Assembly (NCBI RefSeq): GCF_000799715.1
Contig: NZ_JUHG01000016.1
Coordinates: 62,001 to 126,000, forward strand
Reading direction: 5' to 3'
Length of the DNA stretch: 64,000 nt
DNA from: Martinezella rhizogenes
GTDB lineage: Bacteria > Pseudomonadota > Alphaproteobacteria > Rhizobiales > Rhizobiaceae
The position numbers and the translations under genes are program-made. The notes under the pieces are model-generated. The model was given only the letters and a program-made list of their open reading frames with translations, was not told the DNA's origin and ran no database searches. This document shows, one piece after another, positions 32,755 through 41,500 of the stretch (position 1 is the first letter of the stretch; every line of letters begins with the position of its first letter).

Positions 32755-33507
32755 CTATCTCCGCATGCGCGGATCGTCGCCAAAATCGTTGCGCGCGAAG
32801 CCGATGCGGCTTTTCGGAAACTCGCAAAGCGCTTGTACGCCGGTTGGCGACAGCCGGATGCGCCAGGTCTGACGCTCGACAGGCTCGCGCGCGGCAAAGG
32901 CATTGGCAGTCAGAAGCGCGATATTCTTGCCGCTCTTGGGATCGCGGACGGACTGGTAGAGGATCGCGTCAACGTTCCCTGCCCGCGCCGCATCCGCAAG
33001 CGACTGGCATGCCTCATAATTGACGGGATCGGCCCAGGCTTGGCGATCATGCTCCAATGGCGGAAGCGTCAGATCGATCGCTTGCTTGGTCGCAATCGCG
33101 GCGGCGAAGGCGGTGTACTCCGCCGCATTGGCCGGCAGCGGCGTTTCCGGAGAATCGCTGAAGAAAAGCAGCCGGTAGAAGCTCATCTCCGCCAGTGCCG
33201 TTTCGATCTGTTCGGACGCGTAAAAGACGCCCAGCGTGCGCCCTGCCCGCCGGAAGCGCGAGCCATGGGGATAGATCGCGCCATAGCGAAAGGGTGTCGC
33301 CAGCAGATAATCCAGGCCGGTACATTCCGGCGGCAAGGCCGGCTTACTCTCTTCCAGAAGGGTCTCGAGAAGCGCCTGCTCCTCCAGCGTATCGACCAGC
33401 TTCAATGTCGAGACCTGATGTTGCGCCTCCACCAGCCGCCAATAGTGACCGGAAATCGGCCTGGCCTCAGACGAGAGCGCGGCGGGCGTCCAGATAGGCG
33501 AGGACAT
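32755..33507 (-). CDS. RES-domain toxin
   Basis: 250 residues. RES-domain features include the GSRFRRAGRTLGVFYASEQIETALAEMSFYR stretch and later EACQSLADAARAGNVDAILYQSVRDPKSGKNIALL. RES toxins degrade NAD+ and are paired with Xre/ParS-type antitoxins. The start lies inside the upstream antitoxin gene (41-bp overlap), as in other RES-Xre pairs. The region is decidedly convergent with the MarR gene. Confidence 0.85.
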   Translation of the reverse strand: MSSPIWTPAALSSEARPISGHYWRLVEAQHQVSTLKLVDTLEEQALLETLLEESKPALPPECTGLDYLLATPFRYGAIYPHGSRFRRAGRTLGVFYASEQIETALAEMSFYRLLFFSDSPETPLPANAAEYTAFAAAIATKQAIDLTLPPLEHDRQAWADPVNYEACQSLADAARAGNVDAILYQSVRDPKSGKNIALLTANAFAAREPVERQTWRIRLSPTGVQALCEFPKSRIGFARNDFGDDPRMRR

Positions 33508-33850
33508 CGGTCAATCCAGAAATAGTGGCGATCTTTTCAAGCGGCGTTGCGCTGAAGGCGAGATTGGGGTTGCGCAGCCATTGCCGCGCCACGGCTTCGT
33601 CGCCGCCGACGATCGCATCGAGCGAGCGAAAGAGGCGCACGAAGAGCACGGCGAGCTCGAACGGCTTGCTGTGGCGTTCCAGCAAATGATCCCGCCGCTT
33701 CATGCGCGACACCGTTGCTTCCGAAACGCCGATGACATCAGCGAGTATGCGTGCGTTCAATCCCAGCCGCTCGGCGGCATTGACGGCCGCCTTGGTGATG
33801 ACCAGAGCCTCGCCGGGGATTGCATGACTTATTGCTTGAGCATTTGCCAT
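33467..33850 (-). CDS. Xre/MbcA/ParS family antitoxin
   Basis: 127 residues from ATG 33850 with AAAGGAATTGG upstream. An N-terminal HTH (LGLNARILADVIGVSEATVSRMKRRD) is followed by a DUF2384-type C-terminal domain (LFRSLDAIVGGDEAVARQWLRNPNLAFSATPLEKIA). This is the antitoxin partner of RES toxins. It is upstream of the toxin, typical for type II loci. A palindrome in front of it suggests autoregulation. Confidence 0.87.
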   Translation of the reverse strand: MANAQAISHAIPGEALVITKAAVNAAERLGLNARILADVIGVSEATVSRMKRRDHLLERHSKPFELAVLFVRLFRSLDAIVGGDEAVARQWLRNPNLAFSATPLEKIATISGLTDVLAYLDARRALV

Positions 33851-33860
33851 AGCCAATTCC

Positions 33861-33872
33861 TTTCCTAGGAAA
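33861..33872. promoter_or_regulatory. Palindrome before the RES-Xre operon
   Basis: TTTCCTAGGAAA, perfect 12-bp palindrome 11 bases upstream of the antitoxin start. A second inverted repeat (GCAA-ATTTC-TTGC, 33880-33892) follows. On the minus strand a TATATT lies between them as candidate -10. Confidence 0.6.
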
Positions 33873-33897
33873 ATATATAGCAAATTTCTTGCAAAAG

Positions 33898-33937
33898 AAA
33901 AAGAGGCGGCACGCCGAAAAGCTTGCCGCCTCTTTTT
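33898..33937. terminator. Bidirectional terminator hairpin
   Basis: AAAAAGAGGCGGC (33898-33910) and GCCGCCTCTTTTT (33925-33937) form a perfect 13-bp stem with T runs on either strand. It lies 44 bases beyond the ohr stop on the minus strand and would terminate ohr transcripts before the RES-Xre promoter. Confidence 0.88.
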
Positions 33938-33980
33938 GATCGCCCGCTCCATCAATCAGGAGCGAAGATAAAGCTTATTC

Positions 33981-34403
33981 TCAGGCAACCGTGACCGGCA
34001 CTTCCGTCGAGGTGCGCAGGGCGTGGCTGTAAGGGCAGACGATGTGAGCGGCGGCAACAAGCTTCTCAGCTTCGGCCTTGTCCAGGCCCGGAATGTGAAC
34101 CGACAGGGCCACGTCGATGCCGAAACCGCCACCATCTTCACGCGGACCAACGCCGACCGTTGCGGTCACCTTGGCGTCTTCCGGAATCTTGACCTTCTGC
34201 TGGCCGGCGACAAATTTCAGGGCACCGAGGAAGCAGGCGGAATAACCGGCAGCGAAGAGCTGTTCGGGATTGGTGCCGGTGGCGCCATCGCCGCCGAGTT
34301 CCTTCGGCACGGTCAGCGTGACGTCGAGAACACCGTTGTCGGAAACGGCGTGGCCAGCGCGGCCACCGGTGGCGGAAGCTTTGGTAGTGTAAAGAATGGG
34401 CAT
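33981..34403 (-). CDS. ohr: Organic hydroperoxide resistance protein (OsmC/Ohr)
   Basis: 140 residues, start ATG 34403 with AAAGGAGATC upstream. The catalytic cysteines are Cys57 (GYSACFLGALKFV) and Cys123 (IVCPYSHALR), and the N-terminal LYTTKASATGGRAGH marks the Ohr subgroup rather than OsmC. It reduces organic peroxides with dihydrolipoyl or thiol reductants. Its divergent neighbour is ohrR with an operator palindrome in between. Confidence 0.94.
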   Translation of the reverse strand: MPILYTTKASATGGRAGHAVSDNGVLDVTLTVPKELGGDGATGTNPEQLFAAGYSACFLGALKFVAGQQKVKIPEDAKVTATVGVGPREDGGGFGIDVALSVHIPGLDKAEAEKLVAAAHIVCPYSHALRTSTEVPVTVA

Positions 34404-34442
34404 ATCGGATCTCCTTTGCGTGTTGGGTGAAAGTTGTATATA

Positions 34443-34459
34443 GCACGATTTAATCGTGC
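34443..34459. promoter_or_regulatory. OhrR operator candidate
   Basis: GCACGAT-TTA-ATCGTGC, a perfect inverted repeat with 7-bp arms, 40 bases upstream of ohr and 77 bases upstream of ohrR. A dimeric MarR-type repressor would bind here and control both genes. Confidence 0.75.
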
Positions 34460-34535
34460 GCAATATATTTTTGCGATTTGATTTTGAAAAGTGAACCTGT
34501 GACAATGCGACCAACAAGAAAATGGCGGAGCAGCG

Positions 34536-34997
34536 ATGACGGACAAGGTGAACGGGCAAATAATCCCGGATGAGGAAAAGCGGCTGGAGCGGCAGCTTTG
34601 TTTTGCAGTCTACGCCACCGCACATGCCTTCAATCGCGCCTACAAGCCGATCCTCGACCGTGTCGGCCTGACCTATCCGCAATATCTGGTGATGCTGGTA
34701 CTTTGGGAAAAAGGTTGCTTGCCGGTCAAGACCATCGGCGAGCAGCTCGATCTCGATTCGGGCACGCTGTCGCCGCTGTTGAAGCGTCTGGAACAGGCCG
34801 GCCTGATCGGCCGTGCGCGTGATCCGAAGGACGAGCGGCAAGTGATCGTTTCATTGACGGAAAAGGGCGCCGGCATGCAATGCCAGGTCAACACCATCAT
34901 GTCCGCCATCGGCGAAGCCACCGGCTGCGACATGGACGAAGTGGCCAGCCTGCGCGACCGGCTGCAACGACTAAGGGCGAATTTGACGGCTGAATGA
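34536..34997 (+). CDS. ohrR: MarR family organic hydroperoxide sensor
   Basis: 153 residues. The sensing Cys of OhrR is at position 22 in ERQLCFAVYATAHAFNRAYKP, followed by the conserved Tyr residues. The winged-helix section has LDLDSGTLSPLLKRLEQAGLI and the wing RDPKDERQV. Oxidation of the Cys by organic peroxides releases DNA and derepresses ohr. Divergent from ohr over an operator palindrome. Confidence 0.94.
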   Translation: MTDKVNGQIIPDEEKRLERQLCFAVYATAHAFNRAYKPILDRVGLTYPQYLVMLVLWEKGCLPVKTIGEQLDLDSGTLSPLLKRLEQAGLIGRARDPKDERQVIVSLTEKGAGMQCQVNTIMSAIGEATGCDMDEVASLRDRLQRLRANLTAE

Positions 34998-35035
34998 AAG
35001 CCGCCAAACCCGCCCTATCGTAAAACCATACAAGC

Positions 35036-35776
35036 CTAAGCCTGCGTTACCAGGATCGGCGCGCGTTCCGGCACGCGATCGTAGAGATCGATGACATCCT
35101 GGTTCAGCAGACGGACGCAGCCGGAGGAAACGGCCTTGCCGATGGAGCGCCAGTCCGGATTGCCGTGCAGACGGTAAAGCGAATCCTGCTTGTCCTCAAA
35201 GATGTAAAGCGCGCGCGCGCCAAGCGGATTCTTCAGGCCGGGATCCATGCCGCCATTGGCGATGGAAAATTTGACGAGTTCCGGCTGGCGAGCGACCATT
35301 TCGTCCGGCGGGTTCCAGCGCGGCCACTTCTTGCGCCACTGGATGACGCCACGGCCCTGCCAGGCAAAGCCCTCGCGGCCGACGCCGATGCCGTAGCGCA
35401 TGGCCGTGCCGCCTGCTTCGGTGACGTAGAGGTGGCGCTCGCGCGTATTGACGACGACGCTACCCGGCGCTTCACCGGTCGGATCGACGACGCGCTGGCG
35501 ATAAAATTGCGGATCGATCTGCTGGTAGGGCACGGGCGGGATGAGAAAACCGCCGTCCTCCACGGCCGCATAAATCACGGCTGGATCCGGTTGCTCGCCG
35601 TCATAACTGGAGAACCAGCTACGGAAGGGGCGATAGGCCGGCGCGCCGGTGTATTGCACCGGGCTGACGACAGGGCCGCTTTCGACCGTGGAAGCGCAGC
35701 CGGCGAGCGTCGAAACGGCACCGATACCAGCGAAGGCGAGGAAATTTCGTCGGGAAAAAGAAGAGGGCAGGCTCAT
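35036..35776 (-). CDS. L,D-transpeptidase (YkuD), lipoprotein
   Basis: 246 residues from ATG 35776. Twin-arginine-like SRRNFLAFAG followed by lipobox LAGC. The YkuD catalytic motif HGNPDWRSIGKAVSSGCVRL holds His, Ser, Cys and Arg. The enzyme forms meso-diaminopimelate cross-links or attaches proteins to peptidoglycan in the periplasm. A paralogue lies 160 bp upstream on the same strand, with closely similar domain sequence. Confidence 0.9.
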   Translation of the reverse strand: MSLPSSFSRRNFLAFAGIGAVSTLAGCASTVESGPVVSPVQYTGAPAYRPFRSWFSSYDGEQPDPAVIYAAVEDGGFLIPPVPYQQIDPQFYRQRVVDPTGEAPGSVVVNTRERHLYVTEAGGTAMRYGIGVGREGFAWQGRGVIQWRKKWPRWNPPDEMVARQPELVKFSIANGGMDPGLKNPLGARALYIFEDKQDSLYRLHGNPDWRSIGKAVSSGCVRLLNQDVIDLYDRVPERAPILVTQA

Positions 35777-35938
35777 GTCGACAGCATCATTCCTGTTGGA
35801 AGGGAAGCAAGAACCGATGACAACAAAGCTGATTCGGCTTCCCACGAGATTCGCAGAGACAGGAGCAAAACTAAAGAGCGCAAACGGGTCCGGCTATCGC
35901 ACTTATGCAACATCACGAAAATTTGTTATAAACTGCCG

Positions 35939-36781
35939 TTATAAAACGACGATTTCCGTCTTCGCGGGCACCCGATTGTAGAGATCGATCACGTCCTGGT
36001 TCAGCATACGCACGCAGCCGGACGACGCTTCCTTGCCGATCGACTGCCAATCCGGCGTTCCGTGAACGCGATAAAGCGTGTCCTTGCCGTCCTTGAAAAT
36101 ATAAAGCGCCCTCGCGCCGAGCGGATTGGTCGGCCCCGGATTCATGCCGCCGCGCTCGGCCGAAATCGGCCTGATCTGCGGTTCGCGCGCCACCATTTCA
36201 GCCGGCGGCGTCCAGCGCGGCCATTTCGCCTTCCACTGGATGGCGCCCCTGCCATGCCAGGCATAGCCAGCGGCGCCAAGGCCGACGCCATAGCGCATCG
36301 CTCGGCCGCCCGGCTCGATGAAATAGAGATAGTGGCTCCGGGTATCGACGACGATCGTTCCCGGCCTTTCATTGGTCCGGTAATCCACCTCCTGGCGCAG
36401 GAACTGTGGATCTATGCGCTTGTAGGGGATGGCCGGCAGCGTGAAATCGTCCTCGCTCGCCTGCGCATACATCGCCTGATGTACGGGATTGAAGGTCGGC
36501 AGGCCGTAGGTCTGATGGAACTGCGTGCGGAAGAGATCGCGCGATTGCGGCACCGGCTGCACCGGCAGGCGCTTCACCTTCTGCGGATCGATGCCTTCAG
36601 GCCGGTAGAAGACGGGCGAGGTTTCCTGCACGAACCGGTCGGGATCGGTCGCGCCCGTATCGGGAACGATACTGCATGCGGAGAGCATGGCAAGAAACGC
36701 CATGGCAGGCAGGAGGCGGGAAACGGGCAAAAGATCGGCCATCATCGGGAACCAGTTGGAATACGGATCAGTGAGCCGCAT
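35939..36781 (-). CDS. L,D-transpeptidase (YkuD), second copy, lipoprotein
   Basis: 280 residues from ATG 36781. Hydrophobic N-terminus with lipobox-like LSAC (MAFLAMLSACS). Catalytic motif HGTPDWQSIGKEASSGCVRML as in the neighbouring paralogue. The two proteins share ALYIF, GRGAIQWKAKWPRW and ALYRVHG-like stretches, so a tandem duplication is likely. The start is not well supported by a ribosome site; ATG 36745 is an alternative. Confidence 0.88.
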   Translation of the reverse strand: MRLTDPYSNWFPMMADLLPVSRLLPAMAFLAMLSACSIVPDTGATDPDRFVQETSPVFYRPEGIDPQKVKRLPVQPVPQSRDLFRTQFHQTYGLPTFNPVHQAMYAQASEDDFTLPAIPYKRIDPQFLRQEVDYRTNERPGTIVVDTRSHYLYFIEPGGRAMRYGVGLGAAGYAWHGRGAIQWKAKWPRWTPPAEMVAREPQIRPISAERGGMNPGPTNPLGARALYIFKDGKDTLYRVHGTPDWQSIGKEASSGCVRMLNQDVIDLYNRVPAKTEIVVL

Positions 36782-36900
36782 GATGACCGGTCCGGCTGGC
36801 GCGAGGCTGGCGTCGGGTGCAAAGATATTGCGCCAGGAGGTCAAACTTCTGTTTTCCCTCGCCCTGGCTTGGGTTAGACCATTGCGAGACGGAGGATCGC

Positions 36901-38244
36901 ATGAATATCGACAGTCTCGACCCGAACCTTTTTGCGCCGGCAAGCCGGGACGCCTGGCTCAGATTGGTGAACCGGGCGCTGAAGGGAGCCGATTTCGAGG
37001 AGGCGCTGGTATCGCACACCGATGACGGTATCGAAATCCAACCGCTCTACACCCGCTGCCCCGACGCCACTCCCTTGCCGCGCCGCCGGATCGACGCCCC
37101 CTGGACGATCAGCCAGCGCATGGACGACCCGGACATCGAACGTGCTTTCACGCAACTCGATGCGGATCTCGCCAACGGTGCCGGCGGCGTCCACCTCCTG
37201 TCGAGAACCAGCCCATCAGCCTTTGGCGTCGGCGTCGATCAGGGAGCGGATGGGCTTGCGGCGAGATTGACGGCCGCGCTATCGGGCAAGGATGCCTCGC
37301 TGCGCCTTGATGGCTTTTCCCCGGATTTTGCCGAGGTGGTTGCCGGATCTTCCAAGCTTGCGACACTGCATGCCGGCCTCGACATCTTCACGTCGAGCAG
37401 TGCGACCAATGCCGTGACAGACAGCTTCAAGCGCCTGCTTGACGCTGGAGGTGCCGGCACGATCATCAATGCCGATGGCCGCGCCGTTCACAATGCCGGC
37501 GGCACGGAAGCGCAGGAACTGGCCGTCGTTACCGCCTCCCTCGTCGGCCATTTGCGGTTGCTGGAGCAGGCGGACTTCACCCCTGAGACGATCCTGAAAG
37601 TCGTAAGCCTCTGCCTTTCCGCCGATCAGAACCAGTTCGTCACCATGGCGAAAGCCCGCGCTGCGCGAATGCTCTTTACCCGCATCGCCGAGGCCTGCGG
37701 CGTTTCCAATCCGCCGGTGGCGCATCTCTTCATGGAAACCAGCTACCGTATGCTCACCCGGCTCGACCCGGAAACCAATATCCTGCGCAATACCATTGCC
37801 GTCTTTGCCGCCGGCACGGGGGGCGCCGACGAGATTTCGGTGCTTCCGCATACGCTCACCCACGGCATCCCGGACCCGCTGGCGCGGCGGCTGGCGCGCA
37901 ACACGCAGACCGTGCTGATCGCAGAAAGCCATCTCGACCATGTTATCGATCCGGCCGCCGGCGCCGGCGGCATCGCGGCGCTGACGGAGGCGCTGGCGGA
38001 AAAAGCCTGGGAGATCTTTGTCGGTATCGAACGGGACGGCGGGTTGGCGACGATTATCGCCGGCGGCCAGTTGGCGGCAATGGTGGCGGAGGCGCGGGCA
38101 AGCCGCGTGGCAAAGCCGATCGTTGGGACGACGTTGTTTGCGATGAAGACGGAGCGGCCGGTTGTGATTTTGGGAGAGATTGGCTCTGTTACGGGCGCTA
38201 TGGGACTGAGGCCGGTACGGCTGGATGGAGAGGCGCCCCTATGA
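36901..38244 (+). CDS. mutA: Methylmalonyl-CoA mutase, small subunit
   Basis: 447 residues from ATG 36901 with GACGGAGG upstream. It has the mutase TIM-barrel fold (QPLYTR, NADGRAVHNAGGTEAQELAVV) but ends before the B12-binding domain. As in heterodimeric mutases, the small subunit is probably non-catalytic. It overlaps the large-subunit gene by 4 bases (ATGA), ensuring balanced production. Convert methylmalonyl-CoA to succinyl-CoA together. Confidence 0.88.
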   Translation: MNIDSLDPNLFAPASRDAWLRLVNRALKGADFEEALVSHTDDGIEIQPLYTRCPDATPLPRRRIDAPWTISQRMDDPDIERAFTQLDADLANGAGGVHLLSRTSPSAFGVGVDQGADGLAARLTAALSGKDASLRLDGFSPDFAEVVAGSSKLATLHAGLDIFTSSSATNAVTDSFKRLLDAGGAGTIINADGRAVHNAGGTEAQELAVVTASLVGHLRLLEQADFTPETILKVVSLCLSADQNQFVTMAKARAARMLFTRIAEACGVSNPPVAHLFMETSYRMLTRLDPETNILRNTIAVFAAGTGGADEISVLPHTLTHGIPDPLARRLARNTQTVLIAESHLDHVIDPAAGAGGIAALTEALAEKAWEIFVGIERDGGLATIIAGGQLAAMVAEARASRVAKPIVGTTLFAMKTERPVVILGEIGSVTGAMGLRPVRLDGEAPL

Positions 38245-40373
38245 CCCCCATCCCCGACTTCAGCAAAATCGGCTGGCAAAAACCAAAGACAGTCACATCG
38301 AAAACCGACGCCCCCTCCTGGCAAACCCCGGAAGGCATTGCCGTCAAGCGTGCCTATGACACGACCGACCTTGCCGGCCTGAACTTCCTCGACACCTATC
38401 CCGGCTCAGCTCCCTTCCTGCGCGGCCCCTACCCGACCATGTATGTCCAGCAGCCCTGGACCATCCGCCAATATGCGGGCTTCTCCACCGCCGAGGAATC
38501 GAACGCCTTCTATCGCCGCAATCTCGCAGCCGGCCAGAAGGGGCTCTCCGTCGCCTTCGATCTTGCCACCCATCGCGGCTATGACAGCGACCATCCGCGC
38601 GTTGCCGGCGATGTCGGCATGGCGGGCGTGGCGATCGATTCCATCCTCGACATGCGCCAGCTCTTCGACGCCATCCCGCTTGATGAGATGAGCGTGTCGA
38701 TGACCATGAACGGCGCGGTGCTGCCGGTGATGGCGCTCTATATCGTCGCGGCGGAGGAGCAGGGCGTTTCCGAGGACAGACTGTCGGGCACGATCCAGAA
38801 CGACATCCTCAAGGAGTTCATGGTCCGCAACACCTATATCTATCCGCCACAGCCCTCGATGCGGATCGTGTCGGACATTTTCAGCTATACCAGCCAGCGG
38901 ATGCCGAAGTTCAATTCGATCTCGATTTCCGGCTATCACATGCAGGAAGCCGGCGCGACAGCGGATCTGGAACTGGCCTATACGATTGCCGACGGCATCG
39001 AATATGCCCGCGCCGGCGTCGCCGCCGGGCTCGATATCGACAGTTTCGCGCCGCGCCTCTCCTTCTTCTGGGCCGTTGGCATGAACTTCTTCATGGAAGT
39101 CGCCAAGATGCGCGCGGCGCGGCTGATCTGGGCGGCGCTGATGCAGAAGAATTTTGCGCCGAAGGATCAGAAATCACTGGCGCTGCGCACCCATAGCCAG
39201 ACCTCCGGCTGGTCACTGACAGCACAGGACCCGATGAACAACATCATCCGCACCATGGTCGAAGCCATGGCGGCAACACAGGGTCACACACAATCCCTGC
39301 ACACCAATTCCTTCGACGAGGCGCTGGCGCTGCCGACCGACCATTCGGCCCGCATCGCCCGCAATACGCAGATCCTGCTGCAAAAGGAATCCGGCACCAC
39401 TGATATCATCGATCCCTGGGGCGGCTCGGCCTATGTCGAGCGGCTGACCCATGATCTGGCGGCCCGCGCCCTCACCCATATCGAAGAGGTCGAGGCGCTC
39501 GGCGGCATGGCGAAGGCGATCGAGAAGGGCATTCCGAAGCTCCGTATCGAAGAGGCCGCCGCCCGCACGCAGGCGCGTATCGACAGCGGCCACCAGACTG
39601 TCGTCGGCATCAACTTCTCACGGCCGGAACAGGATATCGAAGTCGACGTGCTGAAGGTGGACAATTCCGAGGTCCGCGCCCGACAGCTCTCAAAACTGCA
39701 GCAATTGAAGGGCACCCGCGAGACGGCGGCGGTGGAGAGCGCTTTGGATGTGCTAACGGATGCGGCGCGCAACGGTATGGGCAACCTGCTCGATTTCGCC
39801 GTCAAGGCGGCGCGGGCGAGAGCCACGGTCGGCGAGATTTCGCTGGCGTTGGAAAAGGCCTATGGCCGACATGTTGCCGAGATCAGGACCATCTCCGGCG
39901 TCTACCGCAAGGAAGTCGGCACCACCGATCCCATCTTCAACAAAGCTGTCGCCAAGGTTGAAGCCTTTCGCCGCGCAAAGGGCGAAAAACCCCGCATCCT
40001 TGTCGCCAAGATGGGCCAGGACGGCCATGACCGCGGCCAGAAAGTCATTGCCACCGCCTTTGCCGATCTCGGCTTCGATGTCGTCGTCGGCGCGATGTTC
40101 CAGACGCCGGAGGAGGTCGCCGATGTCGCGGTGCGCGAAGGGGTCGATATCATCGGCGCCTCGTCGCTCGCCGCCGGCCATCTGACGCTGGTGCCGGAAT
40201 TGAAGGAAGCGCTCAGCCGCCGCCATGCCGGCCGCGTCCTCATCGCCGTCGGCGGCGTCATCCCGCCACAGGATTTCGCTGCATTGGAAGCTGCCGGTGC
40301 CGACGCGATTTTCCCGCCGGGAACGGTGATTGCGGAGGCCGCCGTTGCGCTGATCGATCGGCTGATGAAGTAG
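38241..40373 (+). CDS. mutB: Methylmalonyl-CoA mutase, large subunit
   Basis: 710 residues. TIM-barrel substrate domain with TMNGAVLPVMALYIVAAEEQG, RIARNTQ and GGSAYVE, then a B12-binding domain at the C-terminus with GQDGHDRGQKVI (D-x-H-x-x-G) near residue 592 and ASSLAAGHLTL and GVIPPQD. It isomerises (R)-methylmalonyl-CoA to succinyl-CoA with adenosylcobalamin, completing propionyl-CoA use. Operon with mutA. No mutase chaperone MeaB or epimerase is adjacent. Confidence 0.94.
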   Translation: MTPIPDFSKIGWQKPKTVTSKTDAPSWQTPEGIAVKRAYDTTDLAGLNFLDTYPGSAPFLRGPYPTMYVQQPWTIRQYAGFSTAEESNAFYRRNLAAGQKGLSVAFDLATHRGYDSDHPRVAGDVGMAGVAIDSILDMRQLFDAIPLDEMSVSMTMNGAVLPVMALYIVAAEEQGVSEDRLSGTIQNDILKEFMVRNTYIYPPQPSMRIVSDIFSYTSQRMPKFNSISISGYHMQEAGATADLELAYTIADGIEYARAGVAAGLDIDSFAPRLSFFWAVGMNFFMEVAKMRAARLIWAALMQKNFAPKDQKSLALRTHSQTSGWSLTAQDPMNNIIRTMVEAMAATQGHTQSLHTNSFDEALALPTDHSARIARNTQILLQKESGTTDIIDPWGGSAYVERLTHDLAARALTHIEEVEALGGMAKAIEKGIPKLRIEEAAARTQARIDSGHQTVVGINFSRPEQDIEVDVLKVDNSEVRARQLSKLQQLKGTRETAAVESALDVLTDAARNGMGNLLDFAVKAARARATVGEISLALEKAYGRHVAEIRTISGVYRKEVGTTDPIFNKAVAKVEAFRRAKGEKPRILVAKMGQDGHDRGQKVIATAFADLGFDVVVGAMFQTPEEVADVAVREGVDIIGASSLAAGHLTLVPELKEALSRRHAGRVLIAVGGVIPPQDFAALEAAGADAIFPPGTVIAEAAVALIDRLMK

Positions 40374-40427
40374 GCTTAGTCTGCGATTCCAGACGGAAAA
40401 CCGCCGCGCACTTTTCCTGGAATTGCG

Positions 40428-41411
40428 CTACGCCGCCACGCTCTTGAAAAACTGGATGCTCTGCTCAATTTCCGCCGGCAGAGCCGAGGTGTGATTGCCC
40501 TGAACGGTCGCAACCTCGATCTTGACACCGCCGGCAACGGCGCGCTTTGCAAGCAGGGCGGCATGGCCATCGAAATGGCTTTCCTCCGTGCCGTGCATCA
40601 CCTTCACCGGGCATTTGAAACTATGCGCGTAGCAGAGCGGTGAACGCATCTGGAATTCGCGCGGATTCTTGGTGTTGAAGCGGATATCCTCGGGATAGCG
40701 GTGGAAAAACGCGAAGGCATCCGGATTGCCGGAGATCGGCGCGACGGCCCGGAAGCGCTTGGTCGACATCGCCGTGAGCATCGCCAGCGTGCCGCCGACG
40801 CTGTGGCCGGCAAGGAACAGGCGATGCGGGTCGACGCCGGGAAGATGGCGCAGGCGATCGGAGGCGGCCAGCACGTCGGCCACTTCGTCGTAGAAGCCGG
40901 AGAAATTGCCCTTCTGGCCGTTTTCGCCGCGCATCGACGGGATCATGACGACATAACCGGCGTCGATGTAGCCTTTCATCAGCAGCCAATGACCCTGGCC
41001 GATGGCATTGCCGCCATGTAGGAAAAGCACCGCCGGCCTCGGCTTCGGCGTGCGCTCGTAGCGCGACACCCAGGTAATCAGCTCCAGCTCACCGCCGAGT
41101 CCGCTGCGATAAAAGATCTGATCGGCGCCGGAAGGTGCGGCCAGCGGCTCATATTTGTCAGGCGCCGGACCCTTGCTGAGAAGATCGGTGCGAAACTTGT
41201 GGCGCTCCTTGGCATAATCGCCTGCCAGCGAGGGCGGATCCAACAGTGCCTCGACCGCTTTGGCAACCGGAGCCTTGGGGTCCACGGCCTTGGTTTCCAA
41301 GACCTTGGTCTCGGTTGCTCGAGCGATATTAGGAGCCAGGAGAGTTGCGGCAAGACCGGCGAGAACGATGCGACGGTTGGGGCGAAATGCTTCTTCTTCA
41401 GACGATGTCAT
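40428..41411 (-). CDS. Exported alpha/beta hydrolase (dienelactone hydrolase-like)
   Basis: 327 residues from ATG 41411. N-terminus with NRRIVLAGLAATLLAPNIARA, a twin-arginine-like signal. Hydrolase motifs are VLFLHGGNAIG (oxyanion), LFLAGHSVGGTLAML (nucleophile) and HGTEESHFDGH (Asp/His). Peptidase S9/DLH fold family. It probably acts in the periplasm on an ester or peptide. Monocistronic on minus strand. Confidence 0.8.
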   Translation of the reverse strand: MTSSEEEAFRPNRRIVLAGLAATLLAPNIARATETKVLETKAVDPKAPVAKAVEALLDPPSLAGDYAKERHKFRTDLLSKGPAPDKYEPLAAPSGADQIFYRSGLGGELELITWVSRYERTPKPRPAVLFLHGGNAIGQGHWLLMKGYIDAGYVVMIPSMRGENGQKGNFSGFYDEVADVLAASDRLRHLPGVDPHRLFLAGHSVGGTLAMLTAMSTKRFRAVAPISGNPDAFAFFHRYPEDIRFNTKNPREFQMRSPLCYAHSFKCPVKVMHGTEESHFDGHAALLAKRAVAGGVKIEVATVQGNHTSALPAEIEQSIQFFKSVAA

Positions 41412-41500
41412 ATGCTCTGTCCAAATATGCCCGGCAAAACGATATCTGCACCGGTTGAAAGGCGAGGCCAATTCACTTTGTGGTGAGGAATCAACCTGAC

